A stretch of DNA of 9,179 bases from assembly GCA_014360385.1 (NCBI GenBank), contig JACIXO010000031.1, positions 1-9,179 of the forward strand, written 5' to 3'. Origin of the DNA: Actinomycetota bacterium (GTDB taxonomy: Bacteria > Actinomycetota > Humimicrobiia > Humimicrobiales > Humimicrobiaceae). The position numbers and the translations under genes were made by a program. The notes beneath the pieces were generated by a model. The model did not search any database. It saw only the letters and a program-made list of their open reading frames with translations, and was not told where the DNA came from. This document shows positions 1 to 7,200 of this stretch, in pieces; the stretch's first letter is position 1, and every line of letters starts with the position of its first letter.

Positions 1-259
1 AGGAGGTGCAAATCAGACAGCTCAGCCTGCGGTGGAGCAAGAGGAGAAGACAGAATTTGATGTTCAGCTGAAATCTAGTGGCACTCAGAAGATTCAGGTA
101 ATAAAGGTTGTGAGAGCAGTTACAGGTCTTGGCCTTAAAGAAGCAAAAGCATTGGTTGACGAGGCTCCAAGCATAGTTAAAGAAAAAGTTTCCAGGGAAG
201 AAGCAGAAAGCATTAAAAAGCAGCTTGAAGAAGCTGGAGCTGAGGTTGAATTGAAATAG
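1..259 (+). CDS. rplL: 50S ribosomal protein L7/L12, C-terminal part (5' truncated by window edge)
   Basis: L7/L12 is the multicopy flexible stalk protein of the large ribosomal subunit; its C-terminal domain recruits and stimulates the translational GTPases (EF-G, EF-Tu, IF2). The reading frame is open from base 2 with no start needed, so the gene enters from the left; the GTG at 32 is an internal valine codon, not a start. The 85 visible residues begin with a short Gly/Ala/Gln/Pro hinge, then a complete C-terminal domain opening with EKTEFDVQLK. It carries the conserved core VIKVVRAVTGLGLKEAKALV, whose GLGLKEAK helix forms the factor-binding face, and ends in the typical EEAGAEVELK before a TAG stop. 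The N-terminal dimerisation domain, about 35-45 residues, lies outside the window. The gene following is rpoB, as in most bacteria, but after an unusually long gap. Identification is secure. Confidence 0.97.
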   Translation, partial: GGANQTAQPAVEQEEKTEFDVQLKSSGTQKIQVIKVVRAVTGLGLKEAKALVDEAPSIVKEKVSREEAESIKKQLEEAGAEVELK

Positions 260-293
260 TTAAGGTCCCAGGATAAGGATACCTCTGTCATAA

Positions 294-325
294 GGCTTAT
301 AACTAAAACTTAAGCCAGAATTTTT
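294..325 (+). terminator. Possible weak intrinsic terminator after rplL
   Basis: GGCTTA (294-299) is the exact reverse complement of TAAGCC (311-316), giving a 6-bp stem with an 11-nt loop 35 bases after the rplL stop. AGAA and then TTTTT (321-325) follow. The position suits a terminator or partial attenuator of the ribosomal-protein operon, but the stem is short, the loop is large, and four bases separate stem and T-run. Efficiency is probably low if it works at all. Confidence 0.35.
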
Positions 326-435
326 AAGAATTTTGAAGGATGGGTTGAAAGGGTCTTGTTAGAAGAGCAATACGTAGAAGGATACTAAAGTCTAGAAGAA
401 GGTACTTATAACCTTATAATGTTTCTAAGGAATAG

Positions 436-467
436 AAGAAGATTTTGGCTGGTGCTGAAATCTTCTT
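436..467 (+). other. Perfect 10-bp inverted repeat (RNA hairpin) between rplL and rpoB
   Basis: AAGAAGATTT (436-445) and AAATCTTCTT (458-467) are exact reverse complements around a 12-nt loop, TGGCTGGTGCTG. This is the longest perfect stem I found in the gap. It lies about 175 bases after the rplL stop and 130 bases before the predicted rpoB promoter. The sequence after it (TTCGTATTTACC) is only moderately T-rich, so it is not a textbook terminator. It could be an RNase III-type processing site, an attenuator, or an mRNA 3'-end stabiliser for rplL. E. coli has both an attenuator and an RNase III site in the equivalent gap; the parallel is positional only. Confidence 0.55.
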
Positions 468-595
468 TCGTATTTACCAGGGCTTGGTGGCATTTGCTGG
501 CAATGTCAGACTTGTTGGGAAAGAGGACTAACTTTTTTGGGTTGGGTTAATTTTTTATGCTAAAGAGTAACAAAAAGCTGGGTAGCAGGAAATAT

Positions 596-624
596 TTGAC
601 ATTTTATTTCTAATTTGTTATATT
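596..624 (+). promoter_or_regulatory. Predicted sigma70-type promoter for rpoBC
   Basis: A perfect -35 box, TTGACA (596-601), is followed after exactly 17 bases by the -10 box TATATT (619-624), 5 of 6 to consensus. TGT (616-618) sits directly upstream of it as an extended -10 element. Transcription would start near 629-632, leaving a 5' leader of about 185 nt before rpoB. All three elements agree with the housekeeping sigma consensus, and the promoter lies in the only sizeable non-coding gap upstream of rpoB. It would let polymerase subunits be expressed independently of rplL. Confidence 0.75.
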
Positions 625-664
625 GGCAGTTTGTCAGCTTTTCCTGAACACATCTTACTGCTTT

Positions 665-684
665 CAGACTATTACAGACTATTA
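665..684 (+). repeat. Tandem 10-bp duplication in the rpoB leader
   Basis: CAGACTATTA occurs twice back to back (665-674 and 675-684) with no mismatch. It lies about 35-55 nt downstream of the predicted transcription start. A 10-bp period is close to one DNA helical turn, so two protein copies could bind on one face; it could also be a chance replication-slippage duplication. Confidence 0.8.
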
Positions 685-696
685 TCATGAAGAAGA

Positions 697-745
697 CTTT
701 GCTGTATTGCTGTCAAAGGTTTTAGATTGTCCAAAATCCTTTTTT
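697..745 (+). promoter_or_regulatory. Candidate attenuator with mutually exclusive hairpins in the rpoB leader
   Basis: The terminator-like form pairs AAAGG (715-719) and TTTT (720-723) with AAAA (733-736) and, after one bulged T at 737, CCTTT (738-742). The loop is 9 nt and the T-run covers 740-745. A competing hairpin pairs CTTTG (697-701) with CAAAG (714-718), using the same left-arm bases, so only one form can exist at a time. This is the logic of an attenuator. Both stems are weak and A/U-rich, so the call is tentative. It lies between the predicted promoter and rpoB, where it could meter polymerase synthesis. Confidence 0.4.
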
Positions 746-801
746 GTTAATTTAACCAGGTTACCTTTGTTAGCTATAAGAAAACACAAAATTTTTTGAA
801 G

Positions 802-806
802 AGGAG
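802..806 (+). promoter_or_regulatory. rpoB ribosome binding site
   Basis: AGGAG ends 10 bases before the ATG at 817. It decides the start: an in-frame TTG at 796 lies upstream of this Shine-Dalgarno sequence and has none of its own, so translation should begin at 817. Confidence 0.7.
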
Positions 807-816
807 TGGCGGATTA

Positions 817-3800
817 ATGCAAAGAATCAAAAAAATTCAGAGGTATAATTTTGGCAAAATTCCAAAAGCTATGGAAATGCCTAACCTTCTGGATATCCAG
901 AAACAGTCCTTCGAGTGGCTCCTGAAAGAAGGGCTGATGGAAGCTTTTAGGGACGTATCCCCTATTGAAGATTTTACTGGAAACATGTCGTTGGAGTTTG
1001 TTGATTATAGTTTCGGGGAAATAAATGCCTCGCCTGAGGAGTGCAAGATGCAGGATATGACCTATTCTGCTCCTCTCAAAGTTCTTGCCAGGTTTACCAA
1101 TAAGGAAACAGGAGAAATGAAGGAACAAGAAGTATTTATGGGTGATTTCCCGATGATGACTGAAACAGGAACTTTCATAATTAATGGAACCGAGAGAGTA
1201 ATAGTCTCGCAACTGGTTAGATCTCCTGGTGTATATTATGACACAGATGTGGATAGAAAGACAGAAAAAGTGCTCTACCTGTGCAAGGTTATCCCTACTA
1301 GAGGGTCATGGATAGAGATTGAGACAGATAAGAAAGATGTTGCTTATATAAGAATCGATAGAAGAAGAAAGTTCTTGCTTACTATTTTCCTCAAGTCAGT
1401 TGGTTTTGGAAATAATGAAGACCTCATCAACATTTTTGGACCATATGACAGAGTAGGATGCATAAAAAACACTCTTGAAAAAGATCTCACCGAGACAGAG
1501 GAAGAAGCTCTGATCGAGATTTATAAGAAACTAAGACCCGGCGAGCCACCTACACTTGAAAGTGCGAGAAATTTGATTTACTCAATGTTCTTTAATCCAA
1601 AGAGATATGATTTAGGCAAAGTTGGTAGATATAAATTAAATCAGAAACTGGAAGAAGAAATTGAACCCAGACTTCTGGCTAAACTTGCCCAGATAGATGA
1701 GAAAATGGGCATAGACTCCAGCGAAGAATGTATCCTTACAAGTAAAGATATCTTTTTGATAGTGAAGTATCTAGTTCAGCTCATGGGTGGAGTCGGAGAA
1801 ATTGATGATATCGATCATTTTGGAAATAGAAGAGTAAGAAATATTGGAGAACTTATACAGAACCAGGTAAGAATTGGTTTATCTCGAATGGAAAGAGTTA
1901 TAAAAGAAAGAATGACAACCCAGGACATCGAGACCATAACTCCGAAGTCTTTAATAAACGTGCGTCCTCTGGTGGCCAGTCTCAAAGAGTTTTTTGGAAG
2001 TGGGCAGCTTTCACAGTTTCTTGATCAAACAAATCCTCTGTCGGAGATTACTCATAAACGCAGACTGAGTGCGCTGGGCCCTGGTGGCTTAAGCAGAGAA
2101 AGAGCTGGTTTTGAGGTAAGGGATGTGCACTCCTCGCACTATGGAAGAATGTGTCCCATAGAGACTCCTGAAGGGCCAAACATCGGTTTGATTGGTTCTC
2201 TTGCTACTTATGCCAGGTTAAATAAATTCGGGTTTATCGAGACCCCCTACATAAAAGTAGAAAATGGCAGGTTGACAGATAAGGTTGAATACCTTTCTGC
2301 AGACGAGGAAGAAAATTATGTAATCGCTCAGGCTATTTCGAACATAGATAAAGATGGAAGATTACTTGAAGAGAAGTTACTTGCTCGTTCGGGGGGAGAA
2401 GTAGTGGTGGTTGAACCTGATATGGTTGATTATATGGATGTTTCCCCTGAACAATTGTTTAGTGCTGCTGCCTCCTTAATTCCATTTTTGGAACATGACG
2501 ATGCCAATAGAGCACTTATGGGTTCTAATATGCAGAGGCAGGCCGTTCCTTTGATTGAGCCTGAGCCACCGCTGGTTGGAACAGGGATGGAGAGCAAAGT
2601 AGCTCGCGATAGCGGCTGGCTTCTAATTGCGGAAGATGATGGAATAGTGAGAGAAGTCTGCGCAAATTATATAAAAGTGGATTACAAAAATGGAAAGAGT
2701 GTGACATACAATTTGGCCAAGTTTCGAAGGTCTAATCAGGGAACTTGTATAAATCAAAGACCAATCGTAGATGAAGGTGATGAGGTTAAGAAAGGAGATA
2801 TTCTAGCTGATGGACCTGCAACCTGTGGAGGAGAGCTTTCACTCGGTAGAAATTTATTGGTAGCCTTTATGCCATGGGAAGGCTATAACTATGAAGATGC
2901 TATTATAATTTCTGAGAGGCTTGTAAAAGAAGGCATCCTGTCTTCTATTCATATCTCCAAGCAAGAAGTTGAGGCCCGAAATACAAAACTTGGTCCGGAA
3001 GAGATTACGAGGGACATCCCGAATGTTAGTGAAGATGTTCTTAAGAATCTTGATGAGCGGGGAATTATAAGAATAGGAGCTGAGGTAAAACCAGGTGATG
3101 TGCTGGTAGGTAAGATAACTCCTAAAGGAGAAACTGAACTTACTGCTGAGGAAAAGTTGTTGAGGGCTATTTTTGGAGAAAAAGCCAGGGAGGTGAGAGA
3201 CACCTCTCTTAAAGTTCCACACGGTGAAGAGGGAAAGGTTATAGATATTCAGGTCTTCTCAAGAAAAAAGGGTCACGATCTTCCTCCTGGTGTAAACGAG
3301 CTTGTAAGAGTATTTATAGCCAAGGAAAGAAAAATATCTGTAGGCGATAAGCTTGCTGGTAGACATGGAAACAAGGGTGTTATTTCTGTTATTCTTCCTG
3401 AGGAGGATATGCCTTATTTAGAGGATGGCACTCCTGTAGATATAATATTTAATCCTTTAAGTGTTCCTTCCCGAATGAATGTGGGACAGCTATTGGAAAC
3501 ACATCTGGGTTGGGCTGCCTATAAAGGCTGGAGGGAAGATGGTAGCTCTGAAGCCAATTGTGAAACCGAGAACGGTCCTGTTTACTGTTCCTCTCCAATA
3601 TTTAATGGTGCAAAGGAAGAGGATATAAAGAGGCTATTGGTGAAAGCTGGTCTACCCGAGGACGGAAAAGCTACTCTTTATGATGGCAGAACGGGGGAGA
3701 AAATAGGTGATGATATTACTGTTGGTTATATTTATGTACTTAAATTATCGCATTTAGTAGATGATAAAATACATGCAAGATCAACAGGACCCTACTCCTT

Positions 3801-4227
3801 GATCACCCAGCAACCTCTGGGAGGAAAGGCACAGTTTGGAGGCCAGAGATTTGGTGAAATGGAGGTATGGGCGCTGGAGGCTTATGGAGCCGCTAATACA
3901 CTACAGGAGATGTTAACTATAAAGTCAGATGATGTGAAGGGGCGGGTCAAGACTTATGAATCCATAGTTAAAGGAGAGAATATAGAGAGACCTGGGATAC
4001 CTGAATCTTTTAAAGTATTGGTTAAGGAGATGCAAAGCCTGGCACTGGATGTAGAGGTACTATCCGAAGAAGGTAAAGAAGTAGAAATGGTTGCCCAGGA
4101 AGATGAGATAATGAAAACTGTTAGAGAATTAAGTATAGATATCCAGGGAAAAGAAGATTTAGTTCGCAAGCCTGAGAGGTCGAAGGAGAAGGTTTCTAAA
4201 AGGCAAAGGGATAAAGTTAAAAAGTGA
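817..4227 (+). CDS. rpoB: DNA-directed RNA polymerase subunit beta
   Basis: Beta is one of the two large catalytic subunits of bacterial RNA polymerase. It forms one wall of the active-site cleft, binds incoming nucleotides and the RNA:DNA hybrid, and is the rifampicin target. The 1136-residue protein starts at ATG 817 and is intact. The fork/rifampicin region (about 392-424) includes GSGQLSQFLDQTNPL, followed by ITHKRRLSALGPGG. By alignment to E. coli Q513, D516, S522, H526, R529 and S531, the residues Q400, D403, S409, H413, R416 and S418 are all present, as is P451 (P564), so the wild-type rifampicin-sensitive pattern is predicted. GYNYEDA (689-695) supplies the acidic pair E693/D694. K845 and K853 in GDKLAGRHGNKG match active-site K1065 and K1073. 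The hybrid- and clamp-contacting QPLGGKAQFGGQRFGEMEVW lies near residue 1000. The register shift against E. coli is 113 residues at the Rif region and 220 at the lysines, so both large E. coli insertions are absent. The C-terminal 25 or so residues form a Lys/Arg-rich tail. rpoC follows after 45 nt. Confidence 0.98.
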   Translation: MQRIKKIQRYNFGKIPKAMEMPNLLDIQKQSFEWLLKEGLMEAFRDVSPIEDFTGNMSLEFVDYSFGEINASPEECKMQDMTYSAPLKVLARFTNKETGEMKEQEVFMGDFPMMTETGTFIINGTERVIVSQLVRSPGVYYDTDVDRKTEKVLYLCKVIPTRGSWIEIETDKKDVAYIRIDRRRKFLLTIFLKSVGFGNNEDLINIFGPYDRVGCIKNTLEKDLTETEEEALIEIYKKLRPGEPPTLESARNLIYSMFFNPKRYDLGKVGRYKLNQKLEEEIEPRLLAKLAQIDEKMGIDSSEECILTSKDIFLIVKYLVQLMGGVGEIDDIDHFGNRRVRNIGELIQNQVRIGLSRMERVIKERMTTQDIETITPKSLINVRPLVASLKEFFGSGQLSQFLDQTNPLSEITHKRRLSALGPGGLSRERAGFEVRDVHSSHYGRMCPIETPEGPNIGLIGSLATYARLNKFGFIETPYIKVENGRLTDKVEYLSADEEENYVIAQAISNIDKDGRLLEEKLLARSGGEVVVVEPDMVDYMDVSPEQLFSAAASLIPFLEHDDANRALMGSNMQRQAVPLIEPEPPLVGTGMESKVARDSGWLLIAEDDGIVREVCANYIKVDYKNGKSVTYNLAKFRRSNQGTCINQRPIVDEGDEVKKGDILADGPATCGGELSLGRNLLVAFMPWEGYNYEDAIIISERLVKEGILSSIHISKQEVEARNTKLGPEEITRDIPNVSEDVLKNLDERGIIRIGAEVKPGDVLVGKITPKGETELTAEEKLLRAIFGEKAREVRDTSLKVPHGEEGKVIDIQVFSRKKGHDLPPGVNELVRVFIAKERKISVGDKLAGRHGNKGVISVILPEEDMPYLEDGTPVDIIFNPLSVPSRMNVGQLLETHLGWAAYKGWREDGSSEANCETENGPVYCSSPIFNGAKEEDIKRLLVKAGLPEDGKATLYDGRTGEKIGDDITVGYIYVLKLSHLVDDKIHARSTGPYSLITQQPLGGKAQFGGQRFGEMEVWALEAYGAANTLQEMLTIKSDDVKGRVKTYESIVKGENIERPGIPESFKVLVKEMQSLALDVEVLSEEGKEVEMVAQEDEIMKTVRELSIDIQGKEDLVRKPERSKEKVSKRQRDKVKK

Positions 4228-4259
4228 GAGAGAAAGAGAGAAAAATAGATACCATTTTT

Positions 4260-4265
4260 GGAGGG
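4260..4265 (+). promoter_or_regulatory. rpoC ribosome binding site
   Basis: GGAGGG lies 7 bases before the ATG at 4273. This near-ideal Shine-Dalgarno sequence fixes the rpoC start there and rules out the in-frame TTG at 4258, which would place the site inside the coding region. Confidence 0.85.
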
Positions 4266-4272
4266 ATTATTT

Positions 4273-7200
4273 ATGAGCATAAGTGTAGATGTTAATAATT
4301 TTGACGCTATAAGGATAGGTATAGCCTCACCCGAGAAAATAAGATCCTGGTCAAACGGCGAAGTAAAAAAGCCTGAAACAATAAATTACAGGACGCTCAA
4401 ACCTGAAAAAGATGGCCTTTTCTGTGAAAGGATATTTGGCCCTACTAAAGACTGGGAGTGCTATTGTGGAAAATACAAGAGGGTTAGATTTAAAGGCATA
4501 ATCTGTGAAAGGTGTGGAGTTGAGGTCACAAGGTCAAGTGTAAGAAGAGAGAGAATGGGTCATATTGAACTTGCTGCTCCAGTCTCCCACATATGGTTTT
4601 TTAAAGGTGTTCCCAGTAGGATGGGTTATGTTCTCGATATGAGCCCGAAGGATCTTGAAAAAGTTCTGTACTTTGATTCTTATGTCATAACATTTGTTGA
4701 CAAGGAGAAAATAAAAGCGGAGTCTGATAAGATCAGGCATTTGCATGAAAAGGCTTTTGAGAGAGCCAGACAGATGCATGAGTTGAGGATAAAGGAGATC
4801 CAGGAGAATAAAGAGGATTTGTTGAGAAGATATAAGGAGGGCGATAGCCTTAAAGAGATAGAGGCTATTGAGGATGAAGATATAACATCTGAAAAAGACC
4901 TCGAAGCCAAGATTAATAAGATTGTAAGAGAGACGGAAAAGCTTCTGGAGGAAGAAGAAGAGATATACAAGGAAGAGCTGGAGTTAATTAAGAGGGCGAG
5001 CACGTTTTTCTTCAACTTAGAGGAGAAGATGCTTGTATCAGACGCAAGCCTCTTTAAAAAGATGAAAGAAATCTATGGAGAGTACTTTGACGGTGGAATG
5101 GGTGCTGAAGCTATAAAACAGCTTTTAAAGAATATAGACTGTGAAAAGGAAGTAAAGGAACTTCGAGAAATAATTAACAATTCTAAAGGTCAGAAGAGAA
5201 GCAGGGCAATAAAGAGGTTAAAAATTATTTCGTCCTTTGTAAATTCAAATAACAAACCTGAGTACATGGTACTGGATGTATTGCCAGTTATACCCCCTGA
5301 GCTAAGACCGATGGTACAACTTGACGGTGGAAGGTTCGCAACATCTGACTTAAATGATCTTTACAGAAGGGTTATTAATAGAAACAACAGGCTAAAAAAG
5401 CTACTTGAGCTGGATGCTCCTGAAATAATTGTTAATAACGAAAAAAGAATGCTTCAAGAGGCAGTTGATGCTTTGTTTGACAATGGAAGAAGAGGAAGAG
5501 CTGTGCTGGGAGCTGGCAATAGACCTCTTAAATCCTTGAGCGATATGCTTAAAGGCAAGCAGGGTAGGTTCAGGCAAAACCTTCTGGGTAAAAGAGTGGA
5601 TTACTCAGGCAGGTCTGTCATTGTAGTTAATCCTAATCTTGAGCTTGACCAGTGTGGTCTCCCAAAACAGATGGCTCTTGAGCTTTTTAAGCCATTTGTT
5701 ATGAGAAAACTTGTTGATAGAGGTCTTGCTCAGAATATCAAAAGTGCGAAGAACATGATAGAAAGAGGAAGTGACGAAGTCTGGGATGTGCTTGAGGAGG
5801 TTATAAAGAACCATCCTGTCTTGTTGAACAGAGCTCCAACTCTTCACAGGTTAGGTATTCAGGCGTTTTTACCTGTCCTGGTTGAAGGTAAGGCTATTCA
5901 GATACATCCATTGGTTTGCCCACCGTTCAATGCTGATTTTGATGGTGACCAGATGGCTGTTCATGTTCCTCTCTCCAATGAAGCCAAGGCCGAAGCTCTA
6001 ATTTTAATGCTTTCAACTAATAATATTCTTTTACCTGCTAACGGGGAGCCTGTTGCTGCGCCATCACAGGATATGGTTCTAGGAGTTTATTACCTTACAG
6101 CGGAAAAAGAAAGTTTGAAGGAGGAAAATCCGGATAATGGGAGAATAAGGTATTATCTGGACGGTGAGGATGCTCTCAGAGACTATGAGTATAAATTTAT
6201 TGGCTTACACACTCCTATTAGGGTCAAGATTGGTGAGAAAGCAGTAGTCACTACAGTTGGAAGGATAATATTTAATGAGTCATTGCCAGAAGACTTTGAG
6301 TTTGTCAATGAGGAAGTAGACAAGAAAAAATTAATTTCCATTATTGCTAAATGTATAAAGAGATACAGTCCAGAGGTTGTTAAAAAGACTCTGGATGCTA
6401 TTAAGAAACTTGGCTTCGAATATTCCACCAAATCAGGTTTAACAATTGGCATAGACGACATTGTTGTTCCTCCTGAGAAGGAGAAGATTTTAGAAAAAGT
6501 AGAGAAGAAAATAGAGAAAATAGAGGATTATTACAGGCAAGGTCTGTTAAGTGATGATGAAAGGCATCAGAGAGTTATTCAAATCTGGTCTGAAGCAAAT
6601 GAAGATGTAGCCGAGGCAATGGAGAAAAATTTTGACAAATTTAACCCTGTGTATATGATGGCTACCTCAGGAGCAAGGGGTAACATAAAACAACTTCGCC
6701 AGCTTGCAGGCATGAGAGGGCTGGTAGCTAATGCAAGGGGCGAGATAATTGATAGACCTATAAAGTCAAACTTCAGAGAAGGCTTAACAGTTCTTGAATA
6801 TTTTATATCTACCCATGGTGCAAGGCAGGGACTTGCTGATACTGCACTTAGAACTGCTGATTCGGGATACCTTACAAGAAGACTCGTTGATGTGGCACAG
6901 GACACCATAGTCAGAATTGCAGACTGTGGAACTGATGAAGGAATAAGGCTTTATGTGGTTACCCTCGAGGGGGAACCTAACTCTAACCTGGTTGGTAGAA
7001 TTTGTCTGGAAAATGTAGAAAACCCTAAGACAGGAGAAATCATAGTAAGAAATGGGGATGAAATTACAGATGAACATATGGAGAAACTGGTAAAGGCTAA
7101 TATAGAAAGTGTAAAGGTTCGTTCAGTTTTGACATGTGAGTCAGAGTTTGGAGTGTGTCAGAAGTGTTACGGTAGGGATCTGGCCACAGGTAAAATTGTG

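Larger units (their letters stand above)
260..816 (+). other. Long rplL-rpoB intergenic region with regulatory signals
   Basis: These 557 bases hold no convincing protein-coding gene in any frame. In order they contain: a weak terminator-like hairpin after rplL (294-325); a run of four TAGAAG hexamers (360, 375, 393, 433); a perfect 10-bp inverted repeat (436-467); T-rich and G-rich sequence without recognisable structure (about 480-590); a strong sigma70-type promoter (596-624); a tandem 10-bp duplication (665-684); overlapping alternative hairpins with a T-run (697-745); and the rpoB ribosome binding site (802-806). In E. coli the rplL-rpoB gap also carries an attenuator, so a regulatory role for the gap is expected. 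The arrangement here is read from the sequence and is not matched to a known RNA family. Confidence 0.75.

Noticed and set aside
94..291. Minus-strand open frames over rplL, rpoB, rpoC and rpsL (about a dozen, 60 to 132 codons)
   Set aside because: All lie antisense to highly conserved genes, show low-complexity Ser/Leu/Phe-rich translations typical of reverse complements, and have no ribosome sites or recognisable domains.
415..420. Perfect TATAAT as a promoter -10 box
   Set aside because: No -35-like hexamer lies 16-18 bases upstream and there is no extended -10 TGN; in AT-rich non-coding DNA this hexamer is expected by chance.
753..765. TAACCAGGTTACC palindromic sequence as an operator
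   Set aside because: The symmetry is only 5 bp per arm about one base, too short to separate from chance; it is not repeated elsewhere in the window.
796..816. Upstream in-frame TTG start for rpoB adding seven residues
   Set aside because: The only good Shine-Dalgarno sequence (AGGAG, 802-806) lies downstream of this TTG and is correctly placed for the ATG at 817; no ribosome site precedes 796.
1993..2080. Possible natural rifampicin resistance in RpoB
   Set aside because: All the main resistance positions carry the sensitive residues (Q400, D403, S409, H413, R416, S418); differences from E. coli (S509G, M515L, N518T, I530L in E. coli numbering) look like ordinary variation.
4258..4272. Upstream in-frame TTG start for rpoC
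   Set aside because: It overlaps the GGAGGG ribosome site that serves the ATG at 4273, and beta' proteins do not need the extra residues.
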